Below, piece after piece: positions 42,340 through 53,238 of a stretch of DNA of 64,000 nucleotides (the stretch's first letter is position 1; every line of letters begins with the position of its first letter). The DNA is from Protopterus annectens. Its lineage: Eukaryota > Chordata > Ceratodontiformes > Protopteridae. A program made the position numbers and the translations under genes. The stretch covers positions 1,204,704,722 to 1,204,768,721 of the forward strand of contig NC_056727.1 of assembly GCF_019279795.1 (NCBI RefSeq). Reading direction: 5' to 3'. The notes beneath the pieces are model-generated. The model searched no databases, had not been told where the DNA came from, and saw only the letters and a list, made by a program, of their open reading frames with translations.

Positions 42340-42700
42340 ATGAATGAATTCCCATTAGCGTGTTGCTAAAATAGCACCAGTGTCTCACTGGTGCTTGCCC
42401 TTTGTTCTGTAAACCAGGAATGGATTTTTGTCTAATGTAAGCTTTTAGAAGCAGAACTTTGAGTTTAATATGGGTGGTTCTGAAGATGTCTGATTTGACA
42501 GACGAAAGTGCTTAACCATTCTCTGCTTTACTTGGATTTATTAAAACACTGCTTTGTGGTTTCCTCTTGGACTGACTTGGTTTTCTTTGGATTTTGTTTG
42601 GTGTATACCTAGTCAAGCACTGGTGGAATTATTTCGGTTAATGTAAGCGTTTGACTACAACATTATTTAAAATGCAAAAATGTGTAGATGATGTTGCTTT
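42340..42700 (+). repeat. PLE terminal remnant with hammerhead-like motif
   Basis: The layout resembles a PLE pseudo-LTR end: a hammerhead-like motif (42472-42521) followed by TTTATTAAAACACTG and TGGTTTCCTCTTGG. I see no coding sequence. Borders are approximate. Confidence 0.5.
42472..42521 (+). ncRNA. Hammerhead ribozyme candidate with 8-bp stem I
   Basis: Stem I pairs 42472-42479 (GGGUGGUU) with 42514-42521 (AACCAUUC), eight pairs including two GU. The core CTGAAGA is at 42480-42486 and GAAA at 42504-42507. Stem II is GTCTG/CAGAC (42488-42492 and 42499-42503) with a 6-nt loop. Stem III is a minimal AG/CT. Cleavage would follow U42513 (triplet CUU). One extra U (42487) precedes stem II. Confidence 0.6.
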
Positions 42701-42721
42701 TTCAGCAATTGTAGTAGCCAA

Positions 42722-44875
42722 AATAGGATCATAGGATCATAGAGAATTACCAGGCTATTGGCCTTGAGGCCTTTATAAGCCTAGCCAAGAGTTTAGCCCA
42801 TGTTTAGACAAGTCAGCACCCAATGCCCCTGTCCAGCAGGGACACGGGTGGAATCCCAGGGGATGTATTTTCTGTTTCCCATCCAGTTATCCAGGTAGCA
42901 CTTGAAAATGGATAATGAGGTGCTCTGCTTGACATGGAGAGGGAGTATTTTCCACATATGGGGGAGTCTCTGCGACACAAATCTGTCCCACCAAGTCCTA
43001 TTGATGTCAAAGACCAGGTTAAGGTTGCTTGTGTGAGTTACTCAAGTGGAGCTTGACTTACGGATATGCAGCAGTCCCATCAAGATGGGGTCTGAAATTG
43101 CTTTGTATGCCAGACAGAGGTCACCTCTGAGGAGTCTGCATAAAACTGAGTAGAGGGACAGGGCTTTTAGCCTATCTGTGTAGGGTAGATGTTTGAGGCC
43201 CTGGATTCTTCTGGTGAGGAACCTCTGTGGTCTCTCCAGCTGCTGCATGTGCTTTGTGAGGTACATGCCAAAGGGGGTGTTGTACTCAATAATTGGCCTT
43301 ATAAGGGAAGAATACAGGGATGTTATGACCTCCTTGTCCCTGGATGAGATACCCTTACTTATGAGGTGGGCCATGTAGAAAGCTTTACGTACAATGGAAA
43401 CAACATGGTGGTCAAAAGTCAGGTTGCTATCAGCCTGGGTGCCCAAATCCCTCACAACTGATTGAATGCTTAGGATATTGCTATTAATGTGATAATATGT
43501 GGGGACATCACTCTCCCCAAAGAGGATGATGATTCATTTTTTTAGCATTCAGCTTGAGGCCATGTTTCTGGCACCAGTCATTTGTTTGGGTGAGACCCTC
43601 TTGGATGACGTCCACATCACTTGGGGAATTGATGACCATGTCCGCAAACTTGGTCAGCCATAGCACACTGGTTTTGGCCTGCACCTCAGAGAAGTATATC
43701 CTGAGTAACAGAGGCCCCAAGACCAATCCCTGGGGTACACCACTCATTATGGGTCTACTGCTTGAGGTGGCTTCCCCAATATTGATTAGGTGGGTTCTAT
43801 CAGTGAGGCAGTTTGTTACCCATCTGATAACATATAGATCGATGCCTAGTTGAGAGAATTTATCTGTTATGCCCTTGTGGGGAATAGTGTCAGAGGCCTT
43901 GGCCAAGTCAAGGTATGGGGTGTGCACTGTCTTCTCCTCATCCATGGCTTTGGTGACTGTCTCAAAGAAGTCGACCAGATTTAACAAACATGACCTCTCC
44001 TTGACAAAGACAAACTGTGTGGGGTCAAGTGTTTGGAGGTTGCCAATGTCCCTTTTAATGAGGCCCATGATAATCCATTCCATGCCATGCAGATCAGGTT
44101 AGTTAGGCTAATGGGTTTATAATTTCTCAGATTGGTGGATGCTCCATATTTGTGTAAAGGAATGACAGTGGCTGTCCTCAACCAGGCTGGGACAAAGCCT
44201 GTACTCAGGCTTTGGTTGAATAGGGTGTCTAATGGTGCTGCAAGTTCATGCCTGAGTTCATCTAGGATGCAGCCTAGGATGTTATCGGGTCCCATGGAGG
44301 CTGTATTTTTTGCCTTTGAGAGGGCAGTGATGATCTGTACCCTAGAGATAAGGAGAGGGGGGGCAGATACTGGGGATGCCCTGATTTACTGATGGGGGGA
44401 CAGAGAGGGTGAAGTTTTCACTGAATCTGTCAGCCAGTAGGTTGGCTATATGTACAGCATTTGTATATGTGATGTCCTTGACCACCAGTTCTGAACATAT
44501 CTGGGTGCTTCCTTTGAGACTGCGGGCATATGTGAAGAAGGCTTTATGATTGTCTCTAGTAGATGTGGCCAATTTGGACTTGAAGTTTGCTTTGGAGGAT
44601 TTCACTACTGCTCTTATTTGCTTGTTCAGACTAAGGACACATTGCTTCCAATTGGGCACCTGCTCCTGCTTGGTCTTGGACAGTAATTTTTTTCCTTTTG
44701 TTATAGAGTTTATTTATTGCAGATGTCCACCAGATAGGTTTACACTTCCTTACAGAGGATGATTTAGTCCTGTCAGGCATTTCTGATTCCATGCATCTAT
44801 ATAAATGCTTGTATAGTACTTTGGTGTAAGTTTTGGATATTGGTGCCAGTTCCTATGATAGTTAGAGAAATTGTG
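42722..44875 (-). mobile_element. CR1 LINE, copy D1 (5' truncated)
   Basis: The 3' tail, inverted CCTATGAT repeats, lies at 42724-42742, and the copy runs through ORF2 up to the linker near 44875. It belongs to a second CR1 family with CCTATGAT instead of CCTATGAA in the tail. Endpoints, sequence and an 80-bp duplicated stretch at the 5' edge match copy F (61560-63735) in inverted orientation. Confidence 0.82.
42793..44830 (-). pseudogene. CR1 ORF2 C-terminal half, copy D1
   Basis: Readable pieces on the minus strand are 44659-44342 (WKQCVLSLNKQIRAVVKSSK, the linker), 44295-43981 (GPDNILGCILDELRHELA and IPLHKYGAS), 44083-43508 (LDPTQFVFVKERSCLLNL, PYLDLAKASDTIPH, GVPQGLVLGPLLL) and 43455-43042 (RDLGTQADSNLTFDHHV to AYKAISDPIL). 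The catalytic box reads KFADMV: a small deletion removed the second Asp and following residues. Several frameshifts confirm it is inactive. Confidence 0.82.
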
Positions 44876-45932
44876 GATGATATAAATTCTCGTATAGTGC
44901 TTTGATGTAGTTCTGGATATTGGTGCCAGTTCCTATGATAGAGAAATTGTAGATGATATTATGAATAGAAAAGAAAAAGCAAACAAAATCATGACAGGAG
45001 ACCTTAATAAGGCATTTGATACAACTGGACATTAAATCTTATGGGTAGTAATGAAAGAATGTAATATAAATGAGAAAGTTAGGAAAGTATGAATGTCAGC
45101 ATATAATAATGATAATAAAGTAAAATACTTGTACATAGGAAGCTATAAAACAGTGATGTCCAATGAGTTGCATACTCTTTCCATTAGTTATGAATGTGAT
45201 AATATGTGAAATAAATTACAAAATGAAGGTGGTGGGGTATATAACACCTGAAGGGTTAAGAATTCCAGTTTTGTAAACATATGCAGATGACATCATACTA
45301 ATTGTAGAAAAAAACACATTTTGGATAAAAGAAGTAATAATTTGCACAAATGAGTACCTAGAGGTGATAGGGATGACTTTAAATGAACAGAAAAGTAAAG
45401 GTTTAGGTTTTATAGTAAAGATAGGGGTCATATATTTTATAATGAATTAAATTTCTGTATTAGATATAAAATTTGGAAATAAAGTTGTAAGTAGAATTCT
45501 CTGGAGAAAATATAAATTATCATTCAGAAAAAGCTTATTTGATAAATTAAGTACTGATGGCAAATAACATATATGTGTATTTATGTTGTCAACAGTATTT
45601 GAAAAGGAATTACTGCAAATATTTTTTATTTATATTGAGCTCCAGATTAAACCCAGTAGAAAGAGGAGTTTTGTATGTAAATAAAGAGGAAGGAGGTTTA
45701 GTGTTAATTAACCACGTGGTATGTGCTGCTTCATTAAATTTGTACAGAGATTAGTAGTAAAAATGTATGAATGTAAGTATGATAAATTTGGGGGTGTAGT
45801 AAAAAAAAGAGTAAAAGAGAAAAGTGTATAAATGAAAAAATAAAATGTTATGAAGAAAAATATTTTTGTAGAAAATAAAAATTGATGATACAGAAAGACA
45901 GAAAGAATGGTATAAAGATGTAATTGTGAGGA
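44876..45932 (+). mobile_element. AT-rich LINE fragment (family unknown)
   Basis: The fragment encodes degenerate reverse transcriptase: DLNKAFDTTGH near 45000, GCILFP-like sequence, and the catalytic TYADDIILIV (YADD at 45280-45291). Composition is strongly AT-rich and codon use differs from the CR1 copies. It matches 60581-61640 in inverted orientation. The YADD context and Lys/Asn-rich code suggest an L1-, RTE- or R4-like non-LTR element, but I cannot decide which. Many stops occur. Confidence 0.65.
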
Positions 45933-45934
45933 GT

Positions 45935-47452
45935 CAAGTGTTTGGAGGTTGCCAATGTCCCTGTTAACGAGGCCCATAATAATCCATTCCATGCCTTGCA
46001 GATCAGGTTAGTTAAGCTGATGAGTTTATAATTTCCCAGATTGGTGAACGCTCCACCTTTGTGTAAAGGAATGACAGTGGCTGTCTTCCACTCGGCTGGG
46101 ACTAAGCTGGTACTCAGGCTTTGGTTGAATAGGGTGCCTAATGGTGCTGCAAGTTCATGTCTGAGTTTATGTAGGATGCAGCCTGGGATGTTATCGGGTC
46201 CCATGGAGGCTGTATTTTTTGCCTTTGAGAGGGCAGTGATGATCTGTTCCCTAGAGATAAGGGGAGGGGCAAGTACTGAGGATGTCCTGATTTACTGATT
46301 GGGGGACAGAGGGGGTGAAGTTATGGCTGAATCTGTCAGCCAGCAGGTTGGCTATATCTACAGCATTTGTATATGTGGTGTCCTTGACCACCAGTTCTGA
46401 AGAGATATGGGTGCTTCCTTTGAGATTGCGGACATATGTGAAGAAGGCCTTGTGATTGTCTCTAGCAGAAGTGGTGAATTTGGACTCAAAGTTGGCTTTG
46501 AAGAATTTCACTAGAGCTCTTATTTGCTTGTTCAGGCTAAGGAGAGATTGCTTCCAATTGGGCACCTGCTCCTTCTTGGTCCTGGACAGCAATTGTTTTC
46601 CTTTTGTTATATAGTTTATTGCAGATGCCCACCAGACAGGTTTACTCTTCCTTGCGGAGGATGATTTAGTCCTGTCAGGTATTCCTGATTCCTTGCATCT
46701 ATACAAGTGCTTGTATAGTACTTTGGTGTAGATTAGGACATTGGTGCCAGTTACAACAGAGGGGGAGGGGGTTGTGAAGCTGTTTATACCATCCTTCAGG
46801 AGGTTGTAATCAGGTTTGGAGAATTTTTTTTGTTTGACTCTAGCTAGAGCGGGGTCAGTGGAGATGCTGACTTCAAAAGTGTCATATCTTACCAGGGAGG
46901 ATGATACTGTAGGGGTGCTGCAGTGGTTACTCATGTTGGTTAATATCAAGTCCAAGATATTATCACCTCTTATGGGGGTATCAACTAGCTGTTCCAAGGC
47001 ATTTGCATGGATAAAATCGAGGAATCTCTGGGCAGTAGCATTCTGGCATGAGTAGTTTTTCCAGTCTATGGTTGGGTAATTAAAGTCACCCAGGGTCATA
47101 GTATATGGCTGAATGTTGCTAGATTTGAAGAGATCCAGATAGGTGGAGTGGGCATCTTGAGTCAAATTTGGGGGCCTGTAGCTAGCTATGATTTGAATAT
47201 GGGTCTTGTCAAGGGTTAACTGTACCTGGAGTGTCTCCTGTGTGTCATACTTTTGGACCAGCCTGGAGGTGTATGTGTACTTAATATATATATGGAAACA
47301 CCACCTCCTTTGGCTTTGCTGCCCACAGTTTGAGGTCTGAATGTATGATAGGATGAGTAACCAGGTAAGGCTGGGGTGCTGTCCACAACTCTGAACCAGG
47401 TTTCTGTGACTGCACAAATGTCAGCATCTTCCAGGGTTAAGAATGTTTGCAA
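45935..47452 (-). pseudogene. CR1 ORF2 N-terminal half, copy D2
   Basis: The endonuclease begins near 47452 (TLEDADICAVTETWFRVVDS) with a frameshift about 47300, then IIASYRPPNLTQDAH, LGDFNYPTIDWKNYSC and DTPIRGDNILDLIL; the catalytic-histidine motif near 46880 reads VRYDTFEVSI, so the SDHKL motif is lost. The linker has KPVWWASAINYITKGKQLL. The RT fingers (46204-45935) have GPDNIPGCILHKLRHELA and IPLHKGGAFTNLGNYKLISL before the break. No intact protein is possible. Confidence 0.8.
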
Positions 47453-47566
47453 TGAGTGCAGTTTCAGGTTTAGACTCCTAGCGTTTAGCAGTATGACCTT
47501 TAATTTCCATTTAGTTGAAGTTTTATGTTGGTTTTAGTGACCTCAGGACTTTTCCTAAAAAAGACG

Positions 47567-48859
47567 CTATGGGGAGGCAAGGACCTTTGCCAAGTGTCTG
47601 AAGCCCAAGTGAGACAGATGCAGGCCATCTCTAGCAAAGCATTGTGGTCTGTCAGTCATATCTTCCCAGGCTGTCGGGTACTGGATTCCCCTGGAATGAC
47701 ACCAGAAACTAAGCCAATTGTTGAAGTCAATCATTTTCTGTTTGTATTGAGGCATCACTCTGGGTGATGGTAGAATTCTGCTTAAGCTTAGGGACATACC
47801 TACCTGGTACACATATTCAGTGAGCTCAATCATGCCTCTCTTTATATAGTCCAGGGAGGTACATCTCAACTCATTCACCCCAACATGGACTATGACAGAG
47901 TCATAACAGTACCTGTTGAGAGACTTGAGTGCGTGTCTGATATGGCGGATTCTGCACCTGACAGACAACTAACAGTGACTTTTTCCTTATCCAGCATGGT
48001 AAGAGGGACATCTGTGTGTCTCACAATGGAGCCTCCTTTGACTAATATGTTGGGTTTATGGATAGGCCTTTGTGATTGCGAGACACAGGTGTGTGGACTA
48101 TGGGGTCTACTTTAGGAACTCAAAGGTTTAATAGCTCGAATGCATATGGATCGAACCATATGCATCGAACTATTAAACAACTGAAGTCCAAAAAAATAAA
48201 TACACACACAAAAAAAAATTTAAACTAGTGTAGGCAGGGGGGCAAGCCCCCCTGCAGCCCTCACACCCCCACTACTTAAATATACCAACTCCGAGATCGC
48301 ACTACATTGAAGTAAATGGAAATCTCCACCTAAGGAGATTTCCGTTTACATTTTCAATGTTTTGCGTTTTCGATGTACTCATGTTGAGAATATCGTATTC
48401 GATGTTCTCGGACTTCGAGCACATAAAGTAGACCCAGACTATGGGTAGTATGTGGTGTGGAGGGTTGTGGAGTTCACATGTGTTTTTGCTTCTGAGGTCT
48501 CCTTTGTTTGGGTATGTTTTTGTTGAGAACCTCTACATATATGGGTGTGTGTTGTGTAGTTGTGGGTGGTGTATGAGGTCTAGTGATTGCATTGATGCAT
48601 TGATAACCTTCTCAGTGCCAGACATACTGGCTTGTGAGGGAGAGGGCATAGATTCTAGGTTCTTAATGTAATTGCATCTCTCACAAATTGTGTTCCTAAG
48701 TGGAAATAGTAGATGGTTGTCCATGTACATGAGGCAGTTGCTACACTGTCTCAGGATGCCCATATCAACCAGGCTGTCAGTTGAAACCGTAGGAAATTTT
48801 CCATCCATATCTGTCAGAATCTGAGGGAGAGAGGCCAGGGAGACCTTCCTAAAGCCCAA
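47567..48859 (-). pseudogene. CR1 ORF1, copy D2, split by a MITE
   Basis: The start at 48859 (MGFRKVSLASLPQILTDMDG) differs from the other family. The CxxC pairs are present (CSNC and CERC). The esterase half lies at 47968-47567, with VHVGVNELR (GVND reads GVNE), ILPSPRVMPQYKQKMIDF and DGLHLSHLGF. The GDS block region at about 48040-47990 reads GGSIVRHTD, so the catalytic Ser block is altered (GDS to GGS). The MITE at 48103-48435 separates the halves. Confidence 0.8.
48095..48443. mobile_element. hAT-like MITE with multiple hairpins, 333 bp plus 8-bp duplications
   Basis: Terminal repeats GGGTCTACTTTA (48103-48114) and TAAAGTAGACCC (48424-48435) are flanked by GGACTATG and AGACTATG (7 of 8 match), consistent with the 8-bp duplication of hAT elements. 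The element contains three near-perfect hairpins: GTTTAATAG...CTATTAAAC with inner TGCATATGG/CCATATGCA (48130-48180), CAGGGGGGC/GCCCCCCTG (48235-48254) and GGAAATCTCC/GGAGATTTCC (48319-48344). It carries no coding frame. It shares an internal ATCTCGGAGTTGGTAT stretch, inverted, with 51730-51750. Confidence 0.7.
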
Positions 48860-48870
48860 GTGCTTAAACC

Positions 48871-50935
48871 AAAACTAAGAGGCTTAGAATAACACTTAGA
48901 GTTTAAAAAGGCTAAAAACAAGCAGTAATAAATTCAGCAGAAAAGATGCAGTTGAACACTTTAGAGAACAAGTAGCCGAAAAAGCAAGATGAAGTAATAG
49001 AGTAGGAGGAGGAAACACAAATACTGTAAAAGCAGCTCAATAAAGTTTTTTTTTTTGTAGAGTGGAAAGGGAGAAAGGAGGAACAGAAGATAATTCAAGA
49101 TTAAGAAACTAAGGGGATTAGCCTTCCCAAATGATCTTTCAGTATTAAGTAGAATGAGCTAATGAGACTGGACTGGGAGAAGTGTACCAGATGAAATTTA
49201 TAGTAGGGGCGGGCAACTGCAAAGCCACCAAGGACCAAGGAGATGTTAGAAAATGCTTTTAACTGAAAACAAATCAGTTATATGATACACTCCTTGGCAG
49301 GAAAACCAGAACAGCAAACAAATGCTTAACAAATGGAGAAAATTTCCAAGCAATTCCTTTCATACAGCGAAACTAGCTAAGAAAGCTTTACAAAAAGTGA
49401 GGCAGGAGCAAAAGTGATTTAACAGGCCCAGTAAGGCAGACAATTGCAGTACAATGGTAACGATTAGTTTATAGCAATAAAATACAGTAAAAAGTAGGCA
49501 GCAGACAATAAAAAGTGCAATAAATGTAAGAATAAGCAATAACTAGTAAAATAAGCAAGAAAACAGGATACTTATTATTATACATCACAGAACAGAGTTG
49601 TGGTCAGTTCCCTCCTCCGTTCAGCTCAGTGTGAAATAGCAGAAACCCTCACAAAGGTAGGTCTTAAGTACCAGAAGATTCAACCTGAAACAACTTAAAA
49701 TAAAAGCTCAGAAGAACCAATGAGGTGCTTACTCCAAGCCCTAGACCAGCCAACCTTTACCAGCCAGTGGCCAATCAACACTATACACTCAATAAAGTGA
49801 AGAATGGCTTCTGCTAATCCAAGATGGGGTAGAAAATGTGCTCAGAACAGCCAGCCACTGCAACCAAACAACTAGGCCGAGAGACAGCAATCCTGAAACT
49901 GGAGAATGCTACAGCTGCTAGCTACACTATTTTAGGCAGAAAATACTACAGGAATGTTTATCACAGTAGAAAAACAGCAGTGAAACACTAAATGAAAGTT
50001 TTAAACAGAAAAAAGAAGCAAGAAGACTTTTGAGAATGCTTTGAACTGCAAACAAATCAGTTATATGATACACTCATTGGCAGGAATATCAGAACAACAA
50101 ACAGATGCTTAATAAATGAAGAAAATTTCCAATCAATATCCTTCACACAGTGAAACTAGCTAAAACGGCTTTCCAAAAAAGTGTGGCGGTAACAAAGGTG
50201 ATTTAACAGGCCCAGTAAGGCAGACAATTACAGTACAAGTATGCAGATTAGTTTATAGCAATAAAATACAGTACAAAGTAGGCACCAGACAATAAAAAGT
50301 ACAATAAAAGTGCAATAAATAAAAAAGTGCAAGAAATACATTTGTTAGTGATTGGCATTAAACTAGCATTTTCCTGTCTTCAAGTTGGATAAGCACTGAT
50401 CATCTTCAATGCTGGCTTTGAATTTATCTACTTGTACTTTTATTTGGAAGTTTATACTCCAGTGTATAGCATACAGAAAGTATTGAAATAGTAAGATCCT
50501 ATATAAAAGTTTAATAATTCTGTTAATGGAAACTTTGGAGGTAGATAGTTTTTGGATGTATATGTAGTTGGCTACTATTTTTCCATCATCATGGTGACCC
50601 AGGCATTGGCAGATGTTCTCTCCCATCGTCTCTAGCAGTTCAGCAATGAAGTTTATGGCTTTTAGGCACAAACAAGTTTTTTCTCCTCCCAGGTTTTATT
50701 CCCTCAGTGTCTTAGCCAGCATGTCTTCATTTGATCCTTATTGACACATGTGGAAGAGGTGTTGGGCATTCCACAAAAACACTACCAGGTTTTCTATACT
50801 GAAGGGTTGCTTGCATTGAAGAGGAAAATGCTGTTAATGTTGCCTTATGGTATTACATTGGTATCCTAAATTAGAAAAGTCATAAAATGGTGGTAAAATT
50901 TCAGGTTATTTTGGTAGGTCCCATCTTTTTATTTC
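48871..50935. repeat. Unassigned region with a 785-bp-spaced direct duplication
   Basis: Bases about 49247-49545 and 50032-50322 are near-identical (ACAAATCAGTTATATGATAC, GATTTAACAGGCCCAGTAAG, GATTAGTTTATAGCAATAAA). The sequence between is A-rich and noncoding. It begins just upstream of the CR1-D2 ORF1, so it might be duplicated CR1 5' UTR, but copies A-C have no such sequence. No gene seen. Confidence 0.5.
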
Positions 50936-51429
50936 CTTATGAGGTAGTGTGTTTTGGGGGCTGTTTTTTTTTTTAATATAATATCTTGGCAGGGTCAGCC
51001 AGATACTAAGGAGGCAGTATGTTTTGGGGGCTGGTGGTGGATTTCTTTAATATAAGATCCTGGCAGGTCAACCAGATAGTAGGGAGACAGTATGTTTTGG
51101 GGGCTGTTGACGTGTTTTTTTTAATATAATATCCTGGCAGAGTCAACCAAATACTAAGGAGGCAGTGTGCATTGGGGGCTGTTTTTTTTGTATAATAGCT
51201 TGGCAGGGTCAACCATATACTCAGAGAGAATGTGTTTGGGGGGCTGTTAATATTTTTTTAAGTACAATATCCTGGCAGGGTCAACCAGATGGTAAGATGC
51301 AGTGTGCATTTGGGGCTGTTTTTTTTATATATATCTTGGGAGGGTCAACCAGATACTAAGGAGGCAGTATATTTTGAGGGCTGATGATGGGTTTCTTCAA
51401 TATAAGATCCTGGCAGGGTCAAAGAGATA

Positions 51430-52200
51430 CTAAGGAGTCATTTAATTGAACGATCATTACATGGAACACCTACTGATTGAACCTTAATTGTCGAAATTGC
51501 TATTCGTCAAAGTACCTATACATTGAAGGTACGCTTGTTGAAAAGTTTTAGTTGGTCATCCTAGAATGCTAGGTATGAATCAGTATATAACTCACAGGAT
51601 TTGTAGTAGAAACTCCCACCTAAGCCCCACCCATCATCCAACAATTGTGCAAAATAAAATAATATTCACACTGATGATGGCATGAATATTTATTGTGTAT
51701 TCTTTGTTTACCCTTTTCCTTAATATAGTGTGATCTCGGAGTTGGTATACTTAATTTGGAGGGTGGGGGATGCAGGAGGGCTTGCCGCCTGCAAAAAAGA
51801 AAAGAAAATGATGTGATTGTTTTAGATCCAAGGTCAGGTAATGTCCGTTTTAGATCTTTGTTTCTAAGGGTCCGCCCACATTGGTGGAGATTGGCTTGCT
51901 ACATTGTTTATATATATAAAGTGTTTTTTTGTAATTTAAGTTTATTTATGTAGTATGGTTTGTTTATTAAAATTTAAAACAATTTCGTATTACTAGTGTT
52001 TAGCAAAGTTTGTACTTTGCTGTGGATGTTTATAGTTTAAAGTTTATTTATTTATTGTGTTATAATGTATAGTGTTGGCCAACAAAAATATTTTGGTAAC
52101 TTTTTATTCAGTGTTTAGTTACTTTGATGAATAGTAACTTCGACAATTAAGGTTAGATTATTAGGTATTCAACATAATGATCATTAGATTAAGTGATATA
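51430..52200. mobile_element. Foldback-type element with about 90-bp inverted ends
   Basis: The ends 51432-51525 and 52110-52195 are imperfect inverted repeats (ACCTTAATTGTCGAAATTGC on the left; CGACAATTAAGGTT on the right, read directly). The interior is AT-rich and carries a stretch (51730-51795) that matches the hAT-like MITE at 48235-48300 in inverted orientation. No coding frame is convincing. The target duplication is not clear. Confidence 0.65.
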
Positions 52201-52302
52201 GACCTGTTTTGAGGGCTGTTGATGTGTTTTTTTTTAGTATAATATTCTAGCAGGGTCAACCAGATTCTAAGATACCATGTGTTTTGGGGTCTGCTTGTTT
52301 TT

Positions 52303-53238
52303 TTAAAGGACAACAATGGGATTCTCTTATTAAGTGCTCAAGTTCTCTGTCCTTTTTCTTCTTATTTATTGTCTCTGCTATAACTAAACAAGAACACAGC
52401 ATTTAAAATATTTAAATTGACTATTTCTATCCACTAGAACAGTACCTTACTGTACTGTGGTGGTTTCACTTTCAAAAAACTTTTATCCCACCCTGAAAAA
52501 GTCTCCAATTCATTGATGTCATCTAGGCCACTGAATACAGGTAGTTTTCTGGCCAATTCCCCTCCTCAAACTGACATCATCATGACCGTCCTAAAACCCC
52601 ACACATGCTATGATATCATAGCTCCATGGTCATTTCCCTACCAATACAGAAAGTAAAGGCTAGAACATGGAAACAGTACATGAGTCAAGTCTCCTCCTGT
52701 GAGCTGTCAATCACAGCAGATAGCTCAAATTACCCTTAGCACTTTGACTGCTAGTGAAGTTAGGTGTCAAGGGGAATGGGAGATGAGTCATACTAGTACA
52801 ATTCAGGCTTCACAAAAAAAAACAGCAGTTTAGCCATTCTAAAAAGAAGCAGCAGTAAAAACCAATTTGAAAGTCTATTCTGTGGCATTTGCAGTTTGTG
52901 TTTTAAGTAGCCATTGAATGGCATGATGTGTTACTTAAAACCGACTGAAAGACAGCAGTGTATGCATGTAAAATCAGTGCTGGGGCAGGAGCTTTAGAAA
53001 TAAAGAGGACTGCATGATATAACTTTTTACAGATGAGCACTGCATTGTGGGATACCTAAAGGCAGATTAAACAATCAGAATTACTTCAAGATGCCAGACC
53101 CCATGTGGTCACACTATGAAATTACGTAAAAAAATTAAAAAACTGTAAATAGTCCCAGAGTGGTGTTACAATGTAGGAAACACCAAACCATGATGAAATA
53201 AACATTTTTTTGAGTCTGTGGGTGTGGTTCTCCTTTAA
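52303..53238. mobile_element. TTAA MITE, complete (Kolobok/T2-like)
   Basis: The ends are TTAA-AGGACAAC (52303) and GGTTCTCCT-TTAA (ending 53238), so terminal repeats of about 8 bp lie inside a TTAA duplication. The flanks join into one minisatellite unit (T-run, TTAA, TACAATATCTTGG). Frog T2 MITEs have TTAA duplications and AGGRR ends, which fits Kolobok-type transposons. No coding frame. Confidence 0.78.

Larger units (their letters stand above)
45933..48870 (-). mobile_element. CR1 LINE, copy D2 (3' part missing), split by a MITE
   Basis: This copy runs from ORF1 (start near 48859) through the endonuclease into the reverse transcriptase, where it stops abruptly at 45933 in TCAAGTGTTTGGAGG (the LDPTQ region). 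A LINE normally keeps its 3' end, so the missing remainder points to rearrangement or deletion. A hAT-like MITE (48103-48435) splits ORF1. The sequence is closest to D1, E and F (second CR1 family). Confidence 0.82.
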
